Positions 1 through 5,370 of a stretch of 5,370 nucleotides of DNA are shown in pieces (the first letter of the stretch is position 1; every line of letters begins with the position of its first letter). Position numbers and translations under genes: made by a program. The DNA comes from Pseudomonadota bacterium (GTDB lineage: Bacteria; Pseudomonadota; Gammaproteobacteria; Magnimaribacterales; D2472): contig RGHK01000070.1 of NCBI GenBank assembly GCA_010024215.1, positions 1 to 5,370 on the forward strand, given 5' to 3'. A model generated the notes under the pieces. The model had not been told where the DNA came from, made no database searches, and saw nothing but the letters and a program-made list of their open reading frames with translations.

Positions 1-73
1 AAATATGATTAAGTATTGGTTTAGCGATTCTGGTTATGCAAATTTATTTAGTGAATTAGATTATGAATCTTAA
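1..73 (+). CDS. nqrC: Na+-NQR subunit C, C-terminal fragment (5' part outside window)
   Basis: An open frame enters from the left edge (first complete codon at base 2) and ends with TAA at 71-73, giving 23 visible residues that read NMIKYWFSDSGYANLFSELD and then YES. The pattern of an aromatic-Trp pair, a Gly-aromatic pair and then a Leu-Phe resembles the C-terminus of Vibrio NqrC (FDFWLGDMGFGPFL). NqrC is the periplasm-facing subunit that carries a covalently bound FMN on a threonine. That SGAT-type site lies upstream of the window and cannot be inspected. The last codons overlap the nqrD start by 11 bases (63-73), which points to translational coupling. The call rests on this short tail and, more strongly, on its position immediately before nqrD. 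Confidence 0.85.
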   Translation, partial: NMIKYWFSDSGYANLFSELDYES

Positions 74-749
74 TAGATATAAGGAAGCTTTAGTAAAGCC
101 ATTAATTGATGAGAATCCAATAACTCTTCAAATTTTAGGTATATGTTCAGCCTTAGCTGTTACAAATAATTTAACAGTAACTTTGGTAATGTGTGTAGCT
201 TTAACAAGTGTATGTGCATTCTCAAATTTATTTATATCATTAATAAGAAATCATATTCCAAGTAGCATTAGAATTATTGTTCAAATGACTATCATCGCAT
301 CACTAGTTATTGTCGTTGATGAGTTATTAAAGGCTTATGATTATGAAACAAGTAAAAAGCTTTCAGTTTTCGTAGGACTTATAATTACTAATTGTATTGT
401 TATGGGAAGAGCAGAGGCTTTTGCCATGAAAGAGAAACCATTATTAAGCTTCTTTGATGGTCTTGGAAACGGTTTAGGCTATAGCGTAATTTTAATTGGT
501 GTTGCCTCTATTAGAGAGTTGTTTGGAGCTGGAACTCTTATGGGTTTTGAAATACTTCCCCTAGTTTCTAATGGTGGCTGGTATATGGCTAATAATTTGC
601 TTTTATTGCCACCTAGCTCATTTATTATTATTGGTTTATTTATATGGGCAATTAGATCTTACAAGCCGGCTCAAGTAGAGGAAGATGATTTTGCACTATC
701 AAAACATAGAACTAATCAAGATTTAACTAAAAGAGAATTAAATGTTTGA
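63..749 (+). CDS. nqrD: Na+-translocating NADH:quinone reductase subunit D, membrane protein
   Basis: This 228-residue protein is an integral inner-membrane subunit of Na+-NQR, which couples NADH oxidation by ubiquinone to Na+ export. It aligns by eye with Vibrio NqrD nearly throughout: ENPITLQILGICSALAVT near residues 17-34, SLIRNHIP at 59-66, IIVQMTIIASLVIVVDELLK at 71-90, and FVGLIITNCIVMGRAEAFAM at 103-122. About six hydrophobic helices are visible, the last near 186-198. Cys28 and Cys111 match Vibrio C29 and C112, which with two NqrE cysteines ligate the intramembrane Fe-S cluster. The ATG at 63 lies inside the end of nqrC; only a weak GTGA (51-54) precedes it, so re-initiation after nqrC is likely. 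Vibrio NqrD has about 210 residues. The surplus is a charged tail after KPAQVEE (residues 208-228). The stop codon overlaps the nqrE start by 8 bases. Confidence 0.97.
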   Translation: MNLNRYKEALVKPLIDENPITLQILGICSALAVTNNLTVTLVMCVALTSVCAFSNLFISLIRNHIPSSIRIIVQMTIIASLVIVVDELLKAYDYETSKKLSVFVGLIITNCIVMGRAEAFAMKEKPLLSFFDGLGNGLGYSVILIGVASIRELFGAGTLMGFEILPLVSNGGWYMANNLLLLPPSSFIIIGLFIWAIRSYKPAQVEEDDFALSKHRTNQDLTKRELNV

Positions 750-1353
750 ACATTATTTAAATATATTTATTACAACAGTATTTATCGAAAATATTGCTTT
801 ATCTGTATTCCTTGGTATGTGTACATTTTTAGCTATATCAAAAAAAATTGATGCTGCTATAGGTCTCGGTATTGCTGTAATAGTAGTTTGTTTAATAACT
901 GTACCTTTAAATAATCTAATTTTTAATTATGTTTTAAGAGATGGAGCCTTAGCATGGGCGGGTCTTCCAGATACAAATCTAGAATTTGTAGAACTAATAA
1001 GTTATATCGGGGTTATTGCTGCAGCAGTTCAGATATTAGAGATGTTTTTAGATAAATATGTACCAGCTTTATATAATGCATTGGGTGTATTTTTACCACT
1101 GATAACTGTCAATTGCGCTATTCTTGGCGCCTCATTATTTATGGTAGAAAAAGATCTTCTGTTTGGTGAAAGCGTTGTTTACGGTCTCGGAGCAGGTTTT
1201 GGCTGGGCAATGGCAATAGTTATACTTGCTGGAATTAGAGAAAAACTTAAATATTCAGATATTCCAGAAGGATTAAAAGGTCTTGGTGCCACTTTTATTA
1301 TAGTAGGATTAATGAGTTTTGGATTCATGTCATTTGGAGGTATATCTCTGTAA
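742..1353 (+). CDS. nqrE: Na+-translocating NADH:quinone reductase subunit E, membrane protein
   Basis: This 203-residue integral membrane subunit is homologous to NqrD and packs against it in opposite topology. Diagnostic stretches are FIENIALSVFLGMCTFLAIS (residues 14-33), GVIAAAVQILEMFLDKYVP (90-108), LYNALGVFLPLITVNCAILG (110-129), and AGIREKLKYSDIPEGLKGLG near 162-181. Cys27 and Cys125 correspond to Vibrio C26 and C120, the NqrE half of the four-cysteine site for the Fe-S cluster shared with NqrD. About six hydrophobic helices are visible. Compared with Vibrio (198 residues) there are about four extra residues in the loop near 66-84, which shifts the second cysteine number. The ATG lies within the end of nqrD (overlap ATGTTTGA) and is preceded by AAGAGA at 731-736, a usable ribosome binding site. 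Confidence 0.97.
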   Translation: MFEHYLNIFITTVFIENIALSVFLGMCTFLAISKKIDAAIGLGIAVIVVCLITVPLNNLIFNYVLRDGALAWAGLPDTNLEFVELISYIGVIAAAVQILEMFLDKYVPALYNALGVFLPLITVNCAILGASLFMVEKDLLFGESVVYGLGAGFGWAMAIVILAGIREKLKYSDIPEGLKGLGATFIIVGLMSFGFMSFGGISL

Positions 1354-1355
1354 TT

Positions 1356-1360
1356 AGAGA
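1356..1360 (+). promoter_or_regulatory. Probable ribosome binding site of nqrF
   Basis: AGAGA lies 8 bases before the nqrF ATG at 1369, in the 15-base gap after the nqrE stop. It is a partial Shine-Dalgarno match at good spacing. It supports this ATG, whose protein start (a single N-terminal membrane helix) also matches the family. Confidence 0.5.
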
Positions 1361-1368
1361 AATAAATT

Positions 1369-2595
1369 ATGCAAATTGATTTAATACTTGGAGTTTTAGC
1401 TTTTTCAGGGATAGTTTTAACCTTAGTGATTGTAATTATTGGAGCTAGATCAAAATTAGTTTCTACAGGTGATGTTTCAATTGAAATCAATGGTGATTCT
1501 GCAAATCCATTAGTTGTTCCTGCTGGGTCTAAATTACTTCAAACTCTTGCTGAAAATAAAATATTTCTATCATCTGCATGCGGTGGTGGCGGAACATGTA
1601 GTCAATGTAAATGTGTTGTTTTAGATGGTGGTGGATCAATACTACCAACAGAAGAATCTCATTTTAACTCACGTGAAAGAAACGATGGTTGGAGACTTTC
1701 TTGTCAGGTTCCTGTAAAGAGTGATATGAAGATTGAAGTACCAGAAGAAATATTTGGTGTTAAAGAGTGGGAATGTGAAGTTATATCTAATGAGAATGTA
1801 GCTACTTTTATAAAAGAATTAGTCCTAAAATTACCTGAAGGTGAGAATGTAGATTTTAGAGCTGGAGGTTATGTCCAACTTGAAGCACCAGCATATGAAA
1901 TCGACTACAAATCTTTTGATATTCAAGAAGAATATCATAGTGATTGGGATAAATTTAAGATTTGGGATAATAAATCTATAAATACTGAACCAGTAATTAG
2001 AGCTTATTCTATGGCTAATTATCCTGAAGAAAAGGGTATTATTAAATTCAATATAAGAATAGCATCTCCACCTCCTGGTACAGACTTTCCTCCAGGAATA
2101 ATGTCTTCTTGGACATTCAATCTAAAACCGGGTGATAAAGTTAAAGTTTTTGGTCCTTTTGGTGAGTTTTTTGCTAAAGAAACTAATAACGAAATGGTTT
2201 TTGTAGGTGGCGGGGCAGGTATGGCACCAATGCGCTCACATATATTTGACCAATTACTTAGAATAAATACAGATAGAAAAATTACTTTTTGGTATGGAGC
2301 AAGAAGCTTAAAAGAAATGTTCTATGTTGATGAATTTAATGAACTAGCTAAAAAATACGATAATTTTGAATGGCATGTTGCATTATCAGATCCACAACCT
2401 GAAGATGATTGGGATGGTGATACTGGATTTATTCATAATGTTCTATATGAAAATTATCTAAAACATCATGAAGCACCAGAGGATTGTGAGTATTATATGT
2501 GTGGTCCTCCGATGATGAATAAGGCTGTAATCGATCTTCTTACAAATATTGGCGTTGAGCCTGAAAATATTGCCTTAGATGATTTCGGTGGTTAA
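1369..2595 (+). CDS. nqrF: Na+-translocating NADH:quinone reductase subunit F (NADH dehydrogenase, 2Fe-2S and FAD)
   Basis: NqrF takes electrons from NADH onto FAD and passes them to a 2Fe-2S cluster, feeding the other NQR subunits. The 408-residue length equals that of Vibrio NqrF. Layout: one N-terminal membrane helix (about 4-25), then a plant-type ferredoxin domain with cluster ligands Cys71, Cys77 and Cys80 (motif SACGGGGTCSQC) and Cys112 (LSCQV). An FAD domain follows, with RAYSMANYP at 211-219 and GPFGEFFAK at 262-270. The NAD(H)-binding domain has GGGAGMAPMRSH at 280-291 and CGPPMMN at 378-384, and the protein ends in the typical DDFGG. Cys378 corresponds to the conserved cysteine near the nicotinamide/flavin site. 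An additional Cys82 sits two residues after the third ligand; the Vibrio protein has valine there. All expected cofactor residues are present, so the protein should be functional. Confidence 0.98.
   Translation: MQIDLILGVLAFSGIVLTLVIVIIGARSKLVSTGDVSIEINGDSANPLVVPAGSKLLQTLAENKIFLSSACGGGGTCSQCKCVVLDGGGSILPTEESHFNSRERNDGWRLSCQVPVKSDMKIEVPEEIFGVKEWECEVISNENVATFIKELVLKLPEGENVDFRAGGYVQLEAPAYEIDYKSFDIQEEYHSDWDKFKIWDNKSINTEPVIRAYSMANYPEEKGIIKFNIRIASPPPGTDFPPGIMSSWTFNLKPGDKVKVFGPFGEFFAKETNNEMVFVGGGAGMAPMRSHIFDQLLRINTDRKITFWYGARSLKEMFYVDEFNELAKKYDNFEWHVALSDPQPEDDWDGDTGFIHNVLYENYLKHHEAPEDCEYYMCGPPMMNKAVIDLLTNIGVEPENIALDDFGG
2587..2592 (+). promoter_or_regulatory. Shine-Dalgarno-like site for apbE inside the nqrF C-terminal Gly-Gly codons
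   Basis: GGTGGT differs from the consensus GGAGGT by one base and lies 9 bases before the TTG at 2602. These six bases are also the last two glycine codons of nqrF. The site supports TTG as the apbE start, since there is no in-frame ATG until codon 68, which would remove the signal segment and the first part of the catalytic domain. Confidence 0.5.
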
Positions 2596-2601
2596 TTTAG
2601 C

Positions 2602-3597
2602 TTGATTTCAAGAAAACTTTTTTCTAAGTTACTTGCATTAATAGTTGGCTGTATATGCATCTATATTGCTTATTCTTCTAATAAGAGCACAACTTATACT
2701 ATTAATGGTTCTGCTTATGGTACTTATTGGTCAGTAACATCAACAGAATTTATTGCAGATCATCACGAAAAAAATATCCAAAAAATTATAACTAATGTTG
2801 ATATGGTTGCATCAAATTATAAAGCTAATTCTGAAGTGGCTATACTAAATCAAAAACCAATAAATACACCTATTACAATTAGTTCTGATTTATATAATAT
2901 TTTAGATATTGCTAAAAATATTCATAGCTTATCTGACGGTTCTTATGATATTACATTAGGTAAAATTTCAAGTGAGCTTGGATTTTCACCTTCATTTAAT
3001 AAAGATTTAACTCAAAACCAATTTTCTAACTATACACTTTTAAATAAAGATGAATTAATTGTTATTAAGTCATCAAATAATTGGTTTGACCTATCATCAA
3101 TTGCAAAGGGATATGCCGTCCAGCTAATACATAATTATTTAGTATCAAATAATTTATCTAATCACCTTATAGATATAGGCGGCGAGTTAATAATTAACGG
3201 AACCAATAACAATCAACCATGGAAAGTAGGAATTCAAAATCCAGCTGCTTTATCTGATGATGCAATTTATGTTGTACAAAATAAGAATAATTTTTTAGCT
3301 ATTGCAACTTCAGGTGAATATAGAAATTATAAAATTGGTTTAGACAATATAAAAATAACCCATACTATAAATCCAAAAACATTAACATCAATAAAATCTA
3401 AAGCGTTATCTGTAACAGTTGTTCATAAGAATTCAGCTACTTATGCGGATGCTCTTGCAACAGCATTTAATGTAATAGGTTATCCAGAGTCCATCGAATA
3501 TGCTAATAAAAATAATATAGCTTTAATGTTGGTTGTTGAGATAGATAATGAATTTAAATTAATGTTTTCTGATGAGTGGTATAATCTTGGCCTATGA
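2602..3597 (+). CDS. apbE: FAD:protein FMN transferase ApbE, NQR flavinylation factor
   Basis: ApbE uses FAD to attach FMN covalently to threonines of NqrB and NqrC on the outer face of the membrane, with Mg2+. The 331-residue product has the usual family length. Family landmarks in order: GTYWSVT near the start of the domain, NVDMVASNYKANSEVAILN (compare the usual MSTYxPxSExxxxN), WFDLSSIAKGYAV, DIGGE at 191-195, WKVGIQNP, ATSGEY at 235-240, His254 in HTINPKT, and AxxDALATA with Asp283 and Thr287 at the spacing of known metal ligands. The common HxIDPRTG motif is altered here to HTINPKTL. Residues 1-25 are an export or anchor segment: IVGC places a possible lipobox cysteine at 17, but hydrophobicity continues past it. 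The start codon is TTG. The gene begins 6 bases after nqrF and overlaps nqrM by 4 bases (ATGA), so it belongs to the nqr operon. Confidence 0.94.
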   Translation: MISRKLFSKLLALIVGCICIYIAYSSNKSTTYTINGSAYGTYWSVTSTEFIADHHEKNIQKIITNVDMVASNYKANSEVAILNQKPINTPITISSDLYNILDIAKNIHSLSDGSYDITLGKISSELGFSPSFNKDLTQNQFSNYTLLNKDELIVIKSSNNWFDLSSIAKGYAVQLIHNYLVSNNLSNHLIDIGGELIINGTNNNQPWKVGIQNPAALSDDAIYVVQNKNNFLAIATSGEYRNYKIGLDNIKITHTINPKTLTSIKSKALSVTVVHKNSATYADALATAFNVIGYPESIEYANKNNIALMLVVEIDNEFKLMFSDEWYNLGL

Positions 3598-3776
3598 GTA
3601 CATTTATAGCAGCATTTATTGTGATTTTAGTTGCATTCTCCGCGCTTGCAATTGGACTAATTATTAGAAACAAACCAATAGAAGGTTCATGTGGTGGAGT
3701 AATGACATCCGAAGATGGCACATGTTCTATATGTGGAAAAACTGAGATTAATTCTTGTACTAAAACTGATTCATAG
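3594..3776 (+). CDS. nqrM: NqrM, cysteine-rich membrane assembly factor of Na+-NQR (DUF539)
   Basis: NqrM is a small membrane protein needed for maturation of Na+-NQR, thought to deliver iron to the cysteine site between NqrD and NqrE. The 60-residue product has one hydrophobic helix (about 3-24), a basic RNK stop-transfer sequence, then a cysteine region with GSCGG at 31-35, CSIC at 44-47 and Cys55. The four cysteines (33, 44, 47, 55) match the family pattern, and Cys33 is at the position reported as essential in Vibrio NqrM. The ATG overlaps the apbE stop as ATGA, and no good ribosome binding site is visible, so translation is probably coupled to apbE. Its place as last gene of the nqr operon is the standard arrangement. 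The last codons (56-60 and stop) overlap the 3' end of aceA on the other strand. Confidence 0.95.
   Translation: MSTFIAAFIVILVAFSALAIGLIIRNKPIEGSCGGVMTSEDGTCSICGKTEINSCTKTDS
3760..3776. other. Convergent 3' coding overlap of nqrM and aceA
   Basis: The 17 bases are read on the + strand as the last five codons and stop of nqrM, and on the - strand as the last codons and TAG stop of aceA. There is thus no intergenic space between the two operons. I see no hairpin followed by a T-run near here on either strand, so transcripts probably end inside the opposing gene or by Rho. Confidence 0.9.
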
Positions 3777-5340
3777 TATTGTCTTTACCAGCTGCCTTAA
3801 GTGCAGCTTCACCAGCAAAGTATTCCTTATGATCATCTCCCATATCAGAACCAGACATATTTTGATGTTTTACACATGCAATACCTTCTCTTATTTCTTT
3901 TCTTTGAACGTTAGCCACGTAACCTAACATACCTTGATCTCCAAAATATTCCTTAGCTAAGTTATCAGTTGATAATGCAGCAGTATGATAAGTTGGAAGG
4001 GTAATTAAATGATGAAAAATTCCAGCTTCTCTAGCAGCGTCAGCTTGGAATGTTCTTATCTTATTGTCAGCCTCAACTGCTAATTCAGTTTCATCATAGG
4101 AAATATTCATTAAATCAGATCTGTCATATGTTGACATATCTTTTCCATCGGCTTCCATTGCATCAAAAACCTGTTGTCTAAAATTAAGTGTCCAGTTAAA
4201 TGATGGGCTATTGTTATAAACTAATTTTGCATTTGGTATGACTTTTCTAATTTCTTTCATCATTCCACCAATTTGACCAATATGCGGTTTTTCAGTTTCA
4301 ATCCATATTAGATCAGCTCCATTTTGTAAGCTGGTAATTGAATCTAAAATACATCTAGCTTCACCAGTTCCTTTTTTAAATTGATAAAGATTACTAGGTA
4401 ATCTTTTTGGACGTACCAACTTTCCATCTTGGTTTATCATTACATCACCATGTTTCATGCTATCTGCATCTACTTCTTCAACGTCTAAAAATGAATTGTA
4501 TTGATCACCTAGATCTCCTTTTTCATTTGTAATAGCAATTTGTTTAGTAAGACCAGCACCCAGTGAATCAGTTCTAGCAACAATTATTCCGTCATCTACA
4601 CCTAACTCAAGAAAAGCATATCTAACAGCATTTATCTTTGCCAAAAAATCAGCGTGTGGAACTGTTACCTTACCGTCTTGATGTCCACATTGTTTTTCAT
4701 CAGAAACCTGATTTTCTATTTGAATAGCACATGCACCTGCCTCAATCATTTGTTTAGCCATCAAGTATGTAGCTTCTTCGTTTCCAAATCCTGCATCGAT
4801 GTCAGCAATTATTGGAACAATATGTGTTTCAAAATTATCAATTTGTTCTTGTATGGCAGGTTTATCTGAATCATCTGTATTATCTAATTTTCTGTATAAG
4901 TCTCCTAATTCTCTTGCATCAGCCTGTCTTAGGAATGTGTATAACTCTTCGATTAGATTCGCAACTGTAGTTTTTTCATGCATTGATTGATCAGGCAGAG
5001 GACCAAAATCTGATCTCAGTGCTGCTATCATCCAGCCTGATAGATATAAATATTTTTTATCAGTTGTTTTAAAATGTTTTTTTATTGAAATCAGCTTTTG
5101 TTGGCCAATAAAACCATGCCAGCAACCAAGAGACTGTGTATATCTTGATGAATCTTTATCATACTCTTCCATATCTTTACGCATAATAGAAGCTGTATAT
5201 TTTGCGATATCTAAACCTGTCTTAAAACGGTTTTGTTTTCGCATTCTTGTTACATATTCTGGGTTTATGGAACTCCAATCGGGTGAAGACATGGCATCTA
5301 TATCCATAACATTATTTTTTATTTTTTCGTGTTTAGACAT
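3760..5340 (-). CDS. aceA: Isocitrate lyase, long Pseudomonas-type form
   Basis: Isocitrate lyase splits isocitrate into glyoxylate and succinate, the first step of the glyoxylate shunt that allows growth on acetate and fatty acids. The enzyme is cytosolic and Mg2+-dependent. The 526-residue product is close to the roughly 530 residues of the Pseudomonas aeruginosa enzyme and longer than the approximately 430 of E. coli. Visible landmarks: SGWMIAA at 101-107, the metal-site region IADIDAGFG at 178-186, the active-site motif KQCGH at 216-220 with catalytic Cys218, ARTDS at 255-259, NNSPSFNW at 376-383, TLPTYHT at 447-453, and the tail GSDMGDDHKEYFAG near 497-510 ending DNTMNQF. KQCGH instead of KKCGH, and the extra segment at about 260-330, are typical of this long subgroup rather than defects. 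The ATG has a well-placed AGGGA upstream. The gene converges on, and overlaps, nqrM. Confidence 0.98.
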   Translation of the reverse strand: MSKHEKIKNNVMDIDAMSSPDWSSINPEYVTRMRKQNRFKTGLDIAKYTASIMRKDMEEYDKDSSRYTQSLGCWHGFIGQQKLISIKKHFKTTDKKYLYLSGWMIAALRSDFGPLPDQSMHEKTTVANLIEELYTFLRQADARELGDLYRKLDNTDDSDKPAIQEQIDNFETHIVPIIADIDAGFGNEEATYLMAKQMIEAGACAIQIENQVSDEKQCGHQDGKVTVPHADFLAKINAVRYAFLELGVDDGIIVARTDSLGAGLTKQIAITNEKGDLGDQYNSFLDVEEVDADSMKHGDVMINQDGKLVRPKRLPSNLYQFKKGTGEARCILDSITSLQNGADLIWIETEKPHIGQIGGMMKEIRKVIPNAKLVYNNSPSFNWTLNFRQQVFDAMEADGKDMSTYDRSDLMNISYDETELAVEADNKIRTFQADAAREAGIFHHLITLPTYHTAALSTDNLAKEYFGDQGMLGYVANVQRKEIREGIACVKHQNMSGSDMGDDHKEYFAGEAALKAAGKDNTMNQF

Positions 5341-5346
5341 GGTATT

Positions 5347-5351
5347 TCCCT
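5347..5351 (-). promoter_or_regulatory. Ribosome binding site of aceA
   Basis: On the - strand AGGGA ends 6 bases before the ATG at 5340-5338, a good Shine-Dalgarno match at normal spacing. It supports this start over the in-frame ATG at codon 12. The remaining bases up to the window edge (to 5370) are AT-rich. They are too few to name a promoter. Confidence 0.7.
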
Positions 5352-5370
5352 ATTACCTTTTAAATCATGT

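Noticed and set aside
1179..1490. Open frame of 103 codons on the - strand.
   Set aside because: It lies opposite the well-supported nqrE and nqrF genes, has no recognisable protein features, and reflects the codon bias of those genes.
3719..3735. Short inverted repeat CACAT / ATGTG near the end of nqrM, followed by AAAA on the + strand, considered as a terminator for aceA on the - strand.
   Set aside because: On the - strand the T-run comes before the hairpin rather than after it, the stem is 5 bp, and the bases encode the conserved CSIC region of NqrM.
3790..3808. Inverted repeat AGCTGC / GCAGCT with a 7-base loop, 13 bases after the nqrM stop, considered as a terminator for the nqr operon.
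   Set aside because: It has only a 6-bp stem, no T-run follows on either strand, and it lies inside conserved aceA codons (LKAA), so chance from coding sequence is the simpler explanation.
3715..3927. Open frame of 70 codons on the + strand across the nqrM-aceA junction.
   Set aside because: It overlaps nqrM in another frame and runs antisense to the conserved aceA 3' end. Its residues look like random translation with no domain.
4681..4695. KQCGH in place of KKCGH at the isocitrate lyase active site, considered as a loss-of-function or novel-activity signal.
   Set aside because: The catalytic cysteine and histidine are present, and KQCGH is the normal form in the long Pseudomonas-type isocitrate lyases, which this protein matches in length and in its extra segment.
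4654..4990. Two short open frames on the + strand opposite aceA (4654-4869 and 4799-4990).
   Set aside because: Both are antisense to conserved isocitrate lyase sequence, with no convincing ribosome site and no recognisable product.

Overview
The window holds the distal part of a Na+-translocating NADH:quinone oxidoreductase (Na+-NQR) operon on the + strand, followed tail-to-tail by an isocitrate lyase gene on the - strand. The base composition is strongly AT-rich (estimated by eye at roughly one third G+C). The protein sequences are recognisably gammaproteobacterial: NqrD, NqrE and NqrF follow the Vibrio proteins closely, and the isocitrate lyase is of the long Pseudomonas/Acinetobacter type with a KQCGH active-site motif. 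Low G+C, overlapping genes and almost no intergenic DNA suggest a small, streamlined, probably marine gammaproteobacterium (SAR86-like lineages would fit). That last placement is inference only.

Layout: 1-73 is the 3' end of nqrC; 63-749 nqrD; 742-1353 nqrE; 1369-2595 nqrF; 2602-3597 apbE (TTG start); 3594-3776 nqrM; and 3760-5340 aceA on the opposite strand. The last 30 bases (5341-5370) carry the aceA ribosome binding site and possibly the edge of its promoter region. The + strand genes overlap by 11, 8 and 4 bases or are separated by 15 and 6 bases, so they almost certainly form one transcript that starts upstream of the window, presumably at nqrA. There is no gene-free stretch longer than 30 bases.

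How the genes work together: NqrD and NqrE are the membrane pair that holds an Fe-S cluster between them through four cysteines, all present here (NqrD C28 and C111; NqrE C27 and C125). NqrF is the NADH-oxidising entry subunit with 2Fe-2S and FAD domains. ApbE attaches FMN covalently to NqrB and NqrC. NqrM is the small cysteine-rich membrane factor needed for iron delivery and assembly. The cluster therefore encodes both structural subunits and both dedicated maturation factors, in the usual order nqrC-D-E-F-apbE-nqrM. AceA catalyses the first step of the glyoxylate shunt and has no evident functional tie to NQR beyond general respiratory and carbon metabolism.

I found no undescribed system. 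This is a well-understood respiratory locus. The points worth a second look are small-scale: a convergent coding overlap of nqrM and aceA with no visible terminator, a Shine-Dalgarno-like site made from the Gly-Gly codons of nqrF placed before a TTG start for apbE, changes in the usually conserved HxIDPRTG stretch of ApbE, an extended NqrD tail, and an uncertain membrane-anchor type for ApbE.
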